From NCBI GenBank assembly GCA_902593445.1, contig CACJIJ010000010.1, positions 1-44,531 on the forward strand: DNA of 44,531 bases. Direction: 5' to 3'. Numbering within the stretch: the stretch's first letter is position 1; each line of letters begins with the position of its first letter. The stretch is from an uncultured Pelagibacteraceae bacterium. Its GTDB lineage: Bacteria; Pseudomonadota; Alphaproteobacteria; Pelagibacterales; Pelagibacteraceae. Positions 24,745 through 33,468 of this stretch are shown piece after piece. The translations under genes and the position numbers were made by a program. A model generated the notes under the pieces. That model was given only the letters and a program-made list of their open reading frames with translations. It did not search any database and was not told the origin of the DNA.

Positions 24745-27409
24745 GCGAATACCAACAAAGCTTTTAAGAGAAGATATTAGATTATTAGGAACTTTTCTCG
24801 GAAGAGTAATTAAAGATCAAGAAGGTTCAGTTTTTTTTGAAATTGTTGAAAGATTTAGATTATTATCAAAAGGCACTCTATCTGATAAAAATAAAAGTAG
24901 AATTTTTTCAAAAATTTCTAAAGAAGTAAAAAAACTTTCTCCTAAAAATACGTTTAAATTAACAAGAGCATTTTCACATATTTTAAATTTAATGAATTTA
25001 GCTGAGTCATTAGATGCATCTAGAAAATTAAATGAATTTGAAAATCCATATTTTAAAAGTAAAAATCAAAATCTTTTCATCGAAGATATAATTGAAAGTC
25101 TGTTTAAAAATAAAAAAATTTCAGATAAAAAAATTTATGAACAAGCTACAAAGCTCGATATAGGTATTGTACTTACTGCTCATCCTACTGAAGTAAAAAG
25201 AAGAACTTTAATTCAAAAATATGCCAATTTAATTGAAATTATGGAGCAAAGACATCTTTATAAAAAATATCCATCTAAGATTATAGAATTAGATAGAAAG
25301 CTCTACTCGGAAATCGCAATAATATGGAAAACAGATGAACTTAAAAGGACTAAACCATCTCCATTAGATGAAGCGAGGTGGGGTTTAGCTGTTATCGAGG
25401 ATAGTCTATGGGACACCATTCCTAAAGTTTATAAAAGACTTAACGACATATTCAGAAAAAATTTAAAGAAAGATTTACCGCGTGATTTTAATCCAATTCA
25501 ATTTGGATCATGGATGGGTGGAGATAGAGATGGAAATCCTAATGTAACAGCTGAAGTTACAAAGAAGGTAATTTTATTTTCTAGATGGCAAGCTGCAAAA
25601 TTATATGAAAAAGAACTTACTAAATTGATACAAGATTTATCAATGGAAGAATGTTCTTCAAAAATTAAAAGAGCAACAGGAAATAGCTATGAACCTTATA
25701 GAGTTTATTTGAGACCAATAAGAGATAAGGTTAGACTAACCCATCAATTAATTGAAAATCATTTAAATAAAAATGTATTTTTAGATGAAAAAAAATTGAT
25801 TCAAAATAAAAACGAAATAACTCTTCCATTAAGAGAAGTAAGAAACTCCTTAAAAGCAAACAGAGGAGAGCATATTGCAAACGCAGACTTATTAGATTTA
25901 ATGAGAAGAGTGAGGTGTTTTGGAATTAATTTAGCAAGATTAGATATAAGACAAGAGGCAGATAGACATGAAAAACTTTTAAATGAAATTTTTAAAAAGA
26001 AAAAAAATATAAAATATTCTTCTTTAACTGAAACAGAAAAAATAAAATTATTAAATAAATCTATAAAAGAAAAAAAATTTTTTATCGATAAAATAAAAAT
26101 AAATGATAAAGAAAATAAAGAAGTTTGGAATACTTTCAAACAGTTAGCAAAAACACCAATTGAGTGCCTAGGTGCTTATGTAATATCAATGACTTCAAAA
26201 GCATCAGATATTTTATCTGTTTATTTTTTACAAATGCAGACACAAAACAAAAATTTATTAAGAGTAGTGCCACTTTTTGAAACTTTGGATGATTTAAAAA
26301 ATGCTAATGGGGTAATGACAAATTTATTTAAACTTTCATGGTATAGAAAAATGATTAATTCAAAGCAGGAGGTAATGATTGGATATTCTGATTCTAGTAA
26401 AGATGCTGGAAAATTATCTGCGAGCTGGCATCAATATAAACTTCAAGAGGAGCTAAGAGGTTTAGCTAAAAAATATAAAATAGATCTTGTTTTCTTCCAT
26501 GGCAGAGGTGGATCTCCAGGAAGAGGAGGTGGACCTATTCAGGCTACTTTAAAATCACAACCCTCTGGAACTGTTAATGGTAAAATTAGAATTACTGACC
26601 AAGGAGAAGTAATTCAACAAAAGTATGGATATAAACCTTTAGCTGAATATAACCTTTGTAGCTATATCGGCTCTGTAATGGATGCTTCTTTAAATCCACC
26701 ACCTAAATCAAAAACAAATTGGCGTGATTTGATCCAAAAAATGTCAGAAATTTCAACATCTTCATACAGAAAATACCTAAATCAAAGTGAGGATTTTATT
26801 CGTTACTTCAAAACTGTTACACCTCATAAATCACTTGGAAAACTTGCAATTGGATCAAGACCAACCAAAAGAAAGAATGTTGATAACATCCAAAGTTTAA
26901 GAGCTATTCCTTGGGTATTTGCTTGGACACAAATTAGATTAATGCTGCCGGCGTGGCTTGGGACAACTGAGGCATTGAGATATGGGTCAATCAAAAAATT
27001 CAAAAGAACAATGACTGACATGGAAAGAAATTGGCCTTACTTTGTATCAACTATGGATATTTTAGACATGGTTATTTCCAAGGTGGATCCAAAAATATCA
27101 GTTATTTATGAAAATAATTTAGCTGATGCCTCATTAAAAAGAATTGGTAAGAAATTAAGATTTCAATTTGAAGCATTGGTCAAATTGCATAATAAAATTA
27201 CTCCTAAAGAAGTGGTAAAAGAGAGAAAAGAATTTAGAAAGTCTTTATTTATAAGAAACAATTATACTGAGATGTTAAATATACTACAGGCAAATGTAAT
27301 GAATAAATTAGCAAATAAAAAATATAAAAATTTAGATAAAAAATTTCTTGAAGATGCTTTAATGACATCGATAGCAGGTATTTCTGCTGCAATGAAAAAT
27401 ACTGGATAA
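24719..27409 (+). CDS. ppc: Phosphoenolpyruvate carboxylase
   Basis: The 896-aa cytosolic enzyme carboxylates PEP to oxaloacetate, replenishing the TCA cycle. Diagnostic motifs are VLTAHPTEVKRRT with catalytic H155, GSWMGGDRDGNPNVT, and the glycine-rich FHGRGGSPGRGGGP loop. Length fits the bacterial family (about 880-940 aa). The ATG at 24719 lies inside the lactonase gene (26-bp overlap), about 17 codons before the family-conserved LREDIRLLGTFLG, so this start is reasonable. It is followed directly by ccdA without a spacer. Confidence 0.96.
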   Translation: MKKRDLYYERIPTKLLREDIRLLGTFLGRVIKDQEGSVFFEIVERFRLLSKGTLSDKNKSRIFSKISKEVKKLSPKNTFKLTRAFSHILNLMNLAESLDASRKLNEFENPYFKSKNQNLFIEDIIESLFKNKKISDKKIYEQATKLDIGIVLTAHPTEVKRRTLIQKYANLIEIMEQRHLYKKYPSKIIELDRKLYSEIAIIWKTDELKRTKPSPLDEARWGLAVIEDSLWDTIPKVYKRLNDIFRKNLKKDLPRDFNPIQFGSWMGGDRDGNPNVTAEVTKKVILFSRWQAAKLYEKELTKLIQDLSMEECSSKIKRATGNSYEPYRVYLRPIRDKVRLTHQLIENHLNKNVFLDEKKLIQNKNEITLPLREVRNSLKANRGEHIANADLLDLMRRVRCFGINLARLDIRQEADRHEKLLNEIFKKKKNIKYSSLTETEKIKLLNKSIKEKKFFIDKIKINDKENKEVWNTFKQLAKTPIECLGAYVISMTSKASDILSVYFLQMQTQNKNLLRVVPLFETLDDLKNANGVMTNLFKLSWYRKMINSKQEVMIGYSDSSKDAGKLSASWHQYKLQEELRGLAKKYKIDLVFFHGRGGSPGRGGGPIQATLKSQPSGTVNGKIRITDQGEVIQQKYGYKPLAEYNLCSYIGSVMDASLNPPPKSKTNWRDLIQKMSEISTSSYRKYLNQSEDFIRYFKTVTPHKSLGKLAIGSRPTKRKNVDNIQSLRAIPWVFAWTQIRLMLPAWLGTTEALRYGSIKKFKRTMTDMERNWPYFVSTMDILDMVISKVDPKISVIYENNLADASLKRIGKKLRFQFEALVKLHNKITPKEVVKERKEFRKSLFIRNNYTEMLNILQANVMNKLANKKYKNLDKKFLEDALMTSIAGISAAMKNTG

Positions 27410-28117
27410 ATGTTTGAATACTTAATTGCTTTCGGGGCAGGTCTTATAAGCTTTTTGTCTCCATGTGTTCTACCTCTAATACCTGGATATATTTCTTATA
27501 TCTCTGGTCAATCATTACAAGAAATTTTAAATAAAAAAAAAATAAATTTTTTTCCATTAATTTTATTTTGTTTAGGTTTCTCAACTGTATTTGTAGTTTT
27601 GGGGGCATCAGCATCTTTTTTAGGAAAGGCGCTTTTGCAAAATTCAGAAGTATTAAGAATTTCAGCTGGAATAGTTATAATAATTTTTTCTCTTCAATTA
27701 ATTGGAATAATCAATATTCCATATTTAAATCTTGAAAAAAGATTTGATGCTAAAGAATCAAGAAATATCCTTTTTCCGTATGTAATTGGTGTTGCTTTTG
27801 GTTTTGGTTGGACCCCTTGTATTGGTCCAATATTAGGTTCTATTTTAGCTTTAGCATCCATTGAAGAAACTTTATCAAGAGCTGTAAAATTATTAATTTC
27901 TTACTCATTGGGTCTTGCTATTCCATTTGTTTTATCTGGATATTTAATCCAAAGATTTTTATTATTTTCTAAAAATTTTAAGAAAAATATTAATTTAATA
28001 TCAAAAATTGGTGGAATAACTCTATTAGTTACGGGTATTTTAATTTTAACTAATCAATTACAAGCTGTAGGATTTTATATAATTGAAATCTTTCCGTTTA
28101 TGCAAAAATTCGGATAA
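27410..28117 (+). CDS. ccdA: Cytochrome c biogenesis protein CcdA (thiol-disulfide electron transporter)
   Basis: The 235-aa membrane protein has six hydrophobic segments. The redox cysteines C19 (SFLSPCVLPLIPGY) and C137 (FGWTPCIGPILGS) are those of CcdA/DsbD central domains, which pass electrons from cytosolic thioredoxin to periplasmic thiols for cytochrome c maturation. Its ATG follows the ppc stop with no intervening base. Cytochrome c' in this window is a possible client. Confidence 0.93.
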   Translation: MFEYLIAFGAGLISFLSPCVLPLIPGYISYISGQSLQEILNKKKINFFPLILFCLGFSTVFVVLGASASFLGKALLQNSEVLRISAGIVIIIFSLQLIGIINIPYLNLEKRFDAKESRNILFPYVIGVAFGFGWTPCIGPILGSILALASIEETLSRAVKLLISYSLGLAIPFVLSGYLIQRFLLFSKNFKKNINLISKIGGITLLVTGILILTNQLQAVGFYIIEIFPFMQKFG

Positions 28118-28126
28118 AAGGTGTTA

Positions 28127-28714
28127 ATGAAGATTTATCAAATAGATTCCAGTGCTAGAAAAAAAGGCTCAACCTCTAGAGCTTTAGCAAAAAAACTCTT
28201 AGATAAAATCAAAAAACCAGGAGATGAAGTAGTTTATAGAGATCTAGATGATGAGATGCTTTTTGTAAGTGGGCTTACAGAATCTGGAATGAATATAGAC
28301 GATAATGATCAAAATGAAGAGCATAAAAAAATGTTCAAACTTTCGGACAAACTTGTAAAAGAATTGAAAGACAGCGATGTCATAATAATTTCGGCTCCAA
28401 TTTATAATTATGGTCCTCCCGCAACTCTTAAAGCTTGGTCAGATTTAGCTGCTAGAATAGGTGAAACTTTTAGATTTAAACCAAATGGCAGAAGAGAAGG
28501 GCTATTAAAAAATAAACATGCTTATTTAGTTATAACTTCTGGAGGAACAAAATTAAATAGCTCAGAGGATTTTTTAACTCCTTGGCTAAAATTCATTCTT
28601 AACTTCTTTGGTATAGAAAAAGTAGATATAATCAGTGCAGACCAAATGGCACTAGATTATGAAAAATCAATCAAAGAGGCTGAAGCGCAAATAGAAAATT
28701 TGTTTAAAGATTAA
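28127..28714 (+). CDS. Flavodoxin-fold NAD(P)H oxidoreductase, AzoR-like
   Basis: The gene encodes 195 aa from the ATG at 28127. A GTG six bases earlier (28121) is in frame, but AAAAGG directly before it is well placed as ribosome binding site for the ATG. FMN-binding features include SSARKKGSTSRALAK near the start and SAPIYNYGPPATLKAW in the middle, as in FMN-dependent NADH-azoreductase/quinone reductases. Such enzymes reduce quinones or azo compounds with two electrons. The last 11 bases overlap the convergent dioxygenase gene. Confidence 0.85.
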   Translation: MKIYQIDSSARKKGSTSRALAKKLLDKIKKPGDEVVYRDLDDEMLFVSGLTESGMNIDDNDQNEEHKKMFKLSDKLVKELKDSDVIIISAPIYNYGPPATLKAWSDLAARIGETFRFKPNGRREGLLKNKHAYLVITSGGTKLNSSEDFLTPWLKFILNFFGIEKVDIISADQMALDYEKSIKEAEAQIENLFKD

Positions 28715-29807
28715 ACTTTCTTTTTAAGTGTCTAAGTTTTCCCTCGGTACTATCGTAATCAATATAACAACCTTGTAAAAATCTTTCACCTTCTTTTGTC
28801 TCATAAGCTGTTCTTCCATGGAGAAGTCTGTGATTATCCATCATCATTAAGTCTTTTGGCTCGAGTTTGAATTCGATTCTATATTTATCTGAATTATACA
28901 TTTCGGATATTTTTTTTCTTGCTTGGTAGTAAAGATCTAATTTTTCTTTTTCTAAAACAGGAACATAGTCTAATCTTGGACTAAATCTTACCTGCTTTAA
29001 AGTCTTATCATCATTTAGTTCAATCAAAGGAGAGATAGTTTCTAAAATTACTTCTTTGTCTATGAATCTAAATCTAACTTTTACTTCAGTTAAAATTTTA
29101 TAAAATTCTAGGTATTGATTTTTTAAATCTTCAGTAACTGTATAACCGTCTACCAATGTTGATAATCCTCCTGAAACTTTACTTTCTATACAATGTAAAA
29201 TTTGAATACATGGTACAGGATTTCTATAAGGATTGTCAGTATGAGGTGCTAATGCCAATGAAGTATAAGCAAGATCGTTTGGATCAGGTTTAGATTTTAC
29301 ATTAAAATATTCACCAAAATTTGTTCTTCGAACACTGCCTATAGAATTTGCAAATTCCACAATATAATTTTTAGATGTTGGAATATTTTTAATTATTACA
29401 AAACCATATTTGTAAAACGAAACAAGTAGATCGTGCATCTCTATACTTTCGTAAAAATTTTCTTGGTATTCAAAATTTTTTATATTTTTTAAAGAGGAGT
29501 CCCATTTGGTTTTTTCAATAGATTTTATTACAATATCTTCTTTTGAAAATTCAGAAGTAATTTTGTCAATTTCTAATTTTGAATTAACACCATCATTAAA
29601 ATCAACCTCTAAGTATTTTTCATTAAGTTTTGCTTTATTTATTGAAACATCATTATTTAAAAAAGTAGGATCAAAAAGTCTTTGCTGAGTTCCTTTATCT
29701 AAATACTCCTCACCATTAACTCTTTCTCTTAACCAGAATGGGTGAATTTCTTTTTTTTCAGACCCATTATTAAAATAAACCTTATTTTCAACTAGCTCAA
29801 TTTTCAT
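28704..29807 (-). CDS. TauD/GBBH-type Fe(II)/2-oxoglutarate dioxygenase (gamma-butyrobetaine dioxygenase-like)
   Basis: The 367-aa protein has an N-terminal GBBH-like domain (about 1-95, IHPFWLRERV) followed by the TauD catalytic domain. The iron ligands are H189, D191 (APHTDNPYR) and H330 (HRLLHGRTAYE), with the 2-oxoglutarate Arg probably R342 of GERFLQG. The layout matches gamma-butyrobetaine and trimethyllysine hydroxylases of carnitine metabolism. The zinc-binding cysteines usual in the N-terminal domain are absent here. A quaternary-amine substrate would fit an organism that also imports glycine betaine, but this is inference. Confidence 0.83.
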   Translation of the reverse strand: MKIELVENKVYFNNGSEKKEIHPFWLRERVNGEEYLDKGTQQRLFDPTFLNNDVSINKAKLNEKYLEVDFNDGVNSKLEIDKITSEFSKEDIVIKSIEKTKWDSSLKNIKNFEYQENFYESIEMHDLLVSFYKYGFVIIKNIPTSKNYIVEFANSIGSVRRTNFGEYFNVKSKPDPNDLAYTSLALAPHTDNPYRNPVPCIQILHCIESKVSGGLSTLVDGYTVTEDLKNQYLEFYKILTEVKVRFRFIDKEVILETISPLIELNDDKTLKQVRFSPRLDYVPVLEKEKLDLYYQARKKISEMYNSDKYRIEFKLEPKDLMMMDNHRLLHGRTAYETKEGERFLQGCYIDYDSTEGKLRHLKRKFNL

Positions 29808-29874
29808 AATAGTAAGCTAAGGATTATTTAAAATTTAACTTTAATCAACATAAATTAAATAGTAAGAGTTCATT

Positions 29875-30681
29875 GTGAAAAAATTTGATACAAAAAAATA
29901 TCCAATATATGCAAGCTTTTTAAATCAACTTGCTAAAGATTTAACTAAGTTTTATTACGCTAAGTTAGATAAGCCATTTAAGATAACCAATAAGATGAAA
30001 GGCAAAGGTTACGATCCTGTAACAACATCAGACAAAGCATTTGAAAAATTTATAAGATCTAAAATTTCAAAAAAATTTCCAAACCACCAAATTATAGGTG
30101 AGGAGTATGGTCATAAAAATACTAAAAGCGAGTTTTCATGGGTAATTGACCCAATTGATGGAACCAGATCATATGTTGTAGGCAATCCTAGTTGGAGCAA
30201 TTTAATTTCGCTAAATTACAATGGAGAGCCGGTTTTAGGATTAGCAAATTTTCCTAAAATGAGAAAATATTATTTAAATGTAAATAAAAATACGGCATAT
30301 GTCTTTGAAAATAATAAAAAAAGAAAACTTAAAGTTAATAGTAAATTAAATTTTGCTAATGCAAAATTAGCTGCTGCTTTTCACAATCAATTAACTTTGA
30401 AGCAACAATCAAAAATTAAAAAATTTATTAAACGAATGCAATTTCCTTGTTTTGATGCATTGACATATTGCCAATTAGCAGAAGGAAGACTTGAAATGGT
30501 TTCACAATGTGCAAATAAAATTTGGGATATTCATCCAATTATGCCAATAGTGAGAGCAAGTGGTGCAATAGTGACGACATGGGGAAATAAAAATCCTGTT
30601 GTTGGGGGAAATATTATTGTCTCAAATAATATAAGTAATCATAAAAAGATTCTAAAATTATTAAAACCATTAGCTGAATGA
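29875..30681 (+). CDS. Inositol-monophosphatase-family phosphatase (possibly histidinol-phosphatase)
   Basis: The 268-aa protein starts at GTG 29875. The Mg-binding motifs are GEEYGH (E76/E77), WVIDPIDGTRSYVVG (D92, D95) and IWDIHPIMPIV (C-terminal Asp), all standard for the lithium-sensitive phosphatase family. The SYVVGNPSWS variant resembles HisN-type histidinol-phosphate phosphatases, but inositol monophosphatase or CysQ-like activity cannot be excluded. Its stop overlaps the DUF924 gene start (ATGA). Confidence 0.85.
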   Translation: MKKFDTKKYPIYASFLNQLAKDLTKFYYAKLDKPFKITNKMKGKGYDPVTTSDKAFEKFIRSKISKKFPNHQIIGEEYGHKNTKSEFSWVIDPIDGTRSYVVGNPSWSNLISLNYNGEPVLGLANFPKMRKYYLNVNKNTAYVFENNKKRKLKVNSKLNFANAKLAAAFHNQLTLKQQSKIKKFIKRMQFPCFDALTYCQLAEGRLEMVSQCANKIWDIHPIMPIVRASGAIVTTWGNKNPVVGGNIIVSNNISNHKKILKLLKPLAE

Positions 30682-31241
30682 TATCTGAAAGAGCACAAGT
30701 AATTTTAGATTTCTGGTTTAAAGAAACTCCTTCTGAGATGCGTTTTAAAAAAGATGAAAAGTTTGATCAAAAAATTAAAGTTAATTTTTTAAAAGATTAT
30801 GAACTTGCTTGTCAAAATGAATATGATGATTGGCAAGATAACCCTATGAGTTGTCTAGCGTTAGTTATTTTATTTGATCAATTTTCTAGAAATATGTTTA
30901 GAAATGATAAAAAATCTTTTGCTCAAGATCAAAAAACTAGATTGATTGTAAATGATGCAGTTTATTCAGGTTATTTAGAAGCTATGAACGTTAATCAGAG
31001 ATTATTTATGTTACTACCATTAATTCATAGTGAGGAAATAAGTGATCATGAAATGGCTTATTACTTGTTAAATAAATATTTAAGAGAGCACGAAGGTTAC
31101 AATGAAATAAAAAAATTTTGGCAAGATCATACAAAAGTAATAAGACAATTTCATAGATATCCTCATAGAAATGAAATTTTAGGAAGAGAATCTACTGAAG
31201 ATGAAATAGAATTCTTAAAAGGTCCAAATTCTTCTTGGTAA
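30678..31241 (+). CDS. DUF924 family protein
   Basis: The 187-aa cytosolic helical protein has the DUF924 hallmarks VILDFWFKETPSEMRFKKDE and LVILFDQFSRNMFRND and the C-terminal HRYPHRNEILGRESTEDE block. The family has a TPR-like fold but no established role that I know of. It is coupled to the upstream phosphatase by an ATGA overlap and is followed after one base by the DUF952 gene. Confidence 0.88.
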   Translation: MISERAQVILDFWFKETPSEMRFKKDEKFDQKIKVNFLKDYELACQNEYDDWQDNPMSCLALVILFDQFSRNMFRNDKKSFAQDQKTRLIVNDAVYSGYLEAMNVNQRLFMLLPLIHSEEISDHEMAYYLLNKYLREHEGYNEIKKFWQDHTKVIRQFHRYPHRNEILGRESTEDEIEFLKGPNSSW

Positions 31242-31242
31242 A

Positions 31243-31614
31243 ATGAATTTAGAATTTATTTTTAAAGTTATTGATAAAGATGAATGGCAAAAAGCTAAAC
31301 AATCGGGGACATATGGTGGATCAGAAAAAGATCTTAAAGATGGATATATTCATTTTTCAGAGGAGGATCAGGTAAAGGAAACTTTAAACAAACATTACCC
31401 CAAAAAGGAAAATTTAGTTTTATTAAGAGTAAATGCTTTTAAGCTTGAACATTTATTATGGGAACAAGCATCTAATGGAGATATGTATCCTCATTTATAC
31501 TCACCTTTGGATACTGGAACGGTTGTTGATGAATATGAGTTACCATTAAATGAGGACGGTAATCATGAGCTTCCTGAAATTTTAAAAAAATATCAGTTTA
31601 GTCGACCAAGGTAA
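31243..31614 (+). CDS. DUF952 family protein
   Basis: The 123-aa protein has DUF952 features: an N-terminal FIFKVIDKDEW, then DGYIHFSEEDQVKETLN and LLWEQASNGDMYPHLY. The fold is small alpha/beta; related proteins are often suggested to be glutathione-S-transferase-like or ADP-ribosyl-processing, with no settled function. It is the last gene of a three-gene run, and its final 22 bases overlap the 3' end of the convergent SMR gene. Confidence 0.85.
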   Translation: MNLEFIFKVIDKDEWQKAKQSGTYGGSEKDLKDGYIHFSEEDQVKETLNKHYPKKENLVLLRVNAFKLEHLLWEQASNGDMYPHLYSPLDTGTVVDEYELPLNEDGNHELPEILKKYQFSRPR

Positions 31615-31928
31615 TTAACCATCACTACACCAATTATAATTAAAATTATTCCAATAGTTCCATAAATATTTGGTACTTGGTTAAATTTTAAAACAGCAAA
31701 AAGGACAACACCCGTAACTGTCAAACCACTGTAAGTTGAGTAGGCAAATCCAACTGGAAGAGTTGACATTGCTTTTGCAATAGAAAACATCGTAATACAC
31801 ATAAATAGAATACATAAAACAGATGGCGTTAATTTAGTAAATCCCTCAGAAATTTTAGCAAAACTATTTGACGCAATACCAAAAATAATTCCATTAGCTA
31901 AAAATAAATATCCTAATAATGGTTTCAT
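31593..31928 (-). CDS. SMR-type small membrane protein, paralog A, lacking the EmrE glutamate
   Basis: The 111-aa four-helix membrane protein aligns with EmrE through ISEGFTKL, AMSTLPVGFAYSTYSGLT and GTIGIILIIIGVVMVNYLG. The position of EmrE Glu14, counted 11 residues before the SEGFT glutamate, is Gly17. The Trp63 position is Tyr. It is therefore SMR-like but not a standard proton-coupled exporter. It is closely related to the gene at 32161 and separated from it only by a DUF2798 gene, so the two may form a heterodimer. Confidence 0.85.
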   Translation of the reverse strand: MKPLLGYLFLANGIIFGIASNSFAKISEGFTKLTPSVLCILFMCITMFSIAKAMSTLPVGFAYSTYSGLTVTGVVLFAVLKFNQVPNIYGTIGIILIIIGVVMVNYLGRLN

Positions 31929-31930
31929 AA

Positions 31931-32158
31931 TTATTCTTTTGACGCAATTTTATTAACTAATGGTCTCATTAAAGGAGCTAAAGTAAAAGCCGCGATTAAT
32001 GCAATAGGATATGCAAACATTATAGAATACCCCCATCTAAAAAAGAAACCATCCGAAACACCCGTATTAACAGCTACAACAACACCACTCATAATAACGC
32101 TCATACCCAAAGACATTAAAATCATAAATAAGGGTTGAGCATATTTTTTGTTAATCAT
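31931..32158 (-). CDS. DUF2798 family membrane protein
   Basis: The 75-aa protein has two hydrophobic helices; the pattern QPLFMILMSLGMSVIMSGVV and ending LAPLMRPLVNKI fits DUF2798. No function is known to me. It sits between two SMR paralogs with 2-bp gaps on both sides, so it may be an accessory subunit of their complex. Confidence 0.75.
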   Translation of the reverse strand: MINKKYAQPLFMILMSLGMSVIMSGVVVAVNTGVSDGFFFRWGYSIMFAYPIALIAAFTLAPLMRPLVNKIASKE

Positions 32159-32160
32159 AA

Positions 32161-32493
32161 TTAATTATTACCTAACAGGTTGACCATTAAAACACCAACA
32201 ATAATAAAAGCTAAACCAATTAATGAATATAAATTAGGTACTTGATTAAATCTAATTACTCCAACCACTACAGTTGCTATAATCGTTAAACCTGCAAAGG
32301 AAGCATAAGTAATTCCCATTGGAATATTTTTCATTACTAATGAAAGAGCATACATACATAGTACAATTGTGATTGCGGTAATTATACTTGGAAAAAGAAG
32401 GGTAAAGCCTTCAGCACTTTTTGCAAAACTATTTGAGGTAACTCCTAAGAAAACAGCGATACCCAGGAATAAATAAGAAGTGGCAAGACTCAT
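32161..32493 (-). CDS. SMR-type small membrane protein, paralog B, lacking the EmrE glutamate
   Basis: The 110-aa four-helix protein aligns end to end with the 31593 paralog (shared SNSFAK, EGFT, FNQVPN, VGVLMVNLLG). At the position of EmrE Glu14 it also has Gly17, and Phe replaces Trp63 (TYASFAGLT). Members of the SMR family normally use the Glu for antiport of cations, so its loss in both paralogs points to another mechanism or role. It is 38 bp downstream of the SnoaL-like gene in the same minus-strand run. Confidence 0.85.
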   Translation of the reverse strand: MSLATSYLFLGIAVFLGVTSNSFAKSAEGFTLLFPSIITAITIVLCMYALSLVMKNIPMGITYASFAGLTIIATVVVGVIRFNQVPNLYSLIGLAFIIVGVLMVNLLGNN

Positions 32494-32531
32494 TTAATAA
32501 TCTTAAATGAAATCTTGCCAAATATATATAA

Positions 32532-32852
32532 TTATTTTGGCATTGGAGTAGCGCCAGTTTCTAAACTGACAATTTTTCCATTGTCATATTTATAAACTGC
32601 CATTACAGCCTCAACATTTCCATCATTGAATGTTACAAATGCATGGTGAATTCCAACTTCATCATTTTCATACACAATTCTTGCCTTATCTTGATTAATG
32701 TCACCGCTCATTGCCCATTTGACAACATCACCTTTAGTTAAAATATTTCCCGATTTATGCATTGTGAATTTAAAATCATCATGCAAAAGCTCATTCATTA
32801 CTGCTTCGTCTTTATTTTTTAATGCAGCACTATACTTTTCTAATATTGACAT
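32532..32852 (-). CDS. SnoaL/NTF2-like small protein
   Basis: The 106-aa protein fits an NTF2-like cone fold: N-terminal helices (ILEKYSAALKNKDEAVMNEL), a strand region DDFKFTMHKSG and C-terminal VEAVMAVYKYDNGKIVSLE. This fold occurs in polyketide cyclases, hydratases and isomerases. A Shine-Dalgarno AAAAGGAG lies upstream. It is embedded in a run of similarly tiny genes. Catalytic role unknown. Confidence 0.7.
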   Translation of the reverse strand: MSILEKYSAALKNKDEAVMNELLHDDFKFTMHKSGNILTKGDVVKWAMSGDINQDKARIVYENDEVGIHHAFVTFNDGNVEAVMAVYKYDNGKIVSLETGATPMPK

Positions 32853-32854
32853 AT

Positions 32855-33145
32855 TTATGCTCCTTTTATTATTATCCCATTAGTTTCGGCATTATCTAAT
32901 CGAATTTGTTTGATTGGTTTGTATTCTTCTGAGTTATACCATTCTAAAGCTTTTTCATATGAGGGAAATTTCATAACTACAGTTCTTGGATGTTGCCAAG
33001 TTCCTTCTATAACCTGATTTTCGCCTCCTCTTACAATATATTCAGCTCCAAACTTTTCAGCTACAGAACTCACTTGTTCAATATAATGTTTATAATTTTC
33101 TGGATTAGTAACATTTATATTAAATATTGCATAACCAGCAGACAT
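32855..33145 (-). CDS. DUF1330 family protein
   Basis: The 96-aa protein is a ferredoxin-like (dimeric alpha+beta barrel) family member. It shows the DUF1330 layout YAIFNINVTNPENYKHYIEQ, GAEYIVRGGENQVIEGTWQH and VVMKFPSYEKALEWYNSEEY. DUF1330 has no settled activity. It overlaps the GYD-like gene by one base (TAATG type), showing tight coupling within the small-protein operon. Confidence 0.85.
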   Translation of the reverse strand: MSAGYAIFNINVTNPENYKHYIEQVSSVAEKFGAEYIVRGGENQVIEGTWQHPRTVVMKFPSYEKALEWYNSEEYKPIKQIRLDNAETNGIIIKGA

Positions 33146-33468
33146 TATTCACCTGGCTTCTTGTAACTTTTAGATGCATCTGAAGCTTTTTTAAATGCAC
33201 TATTATAATCAAACACTTCATGCACCATTAGATCTGACATCATTCCACTGTTTAGAACTGTTACTTTCATTGCAAGAATACTTTCGTAATCTCCTTCAAC
33301 ACAAAAAAGAACATCAAAACGTCCTCTTAACCATTCATAACTTATTGCTTTAACTCCTAAGCTATCACACATGGATTTCATCACCGCACCTCTATCTGCA
33401 GCAGGGTCAGCATGCATTTTTTTTAATAACTCAGGACTTGCTTTTCCAATTACATAAAATTTAGACAT
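33145..33468 (-). CDS. GYD-domain-like alpha/beta-barrel protein
   Basis: The 107-aa protein resembles the GYD or monooxygenase-like barrel group: KFYVIGKASPELLKKM, AISYEWLRGRFDVLFCVEGD and ESILAMKVTVLNSGMMSDLM. No signal peptide is present. Both ends overlap neighbouring genes by one base, so it is produced together with the cupin and DUF1330 proteins. Substrate and activity unknown. Confidence 0.65.
   Translation of the reverse strand: MSKFYVIGKASPELLKKMHADPAADRGAVMKSMCDSLGVKAISYEWLRGRFDVLFCVEGDYESILAMKVTVLNSGMMSDLMVHEVFDYNSAFKKASDASKSYKKPGE

Noticed and set aside
25801..26139. 112-aa minus-strand ORF inside ppc
   Set aside because: Antisense shadow: Phe/Leu/Ser-rich reading of a Lys/Glu-rich coding region with no family resemblance.
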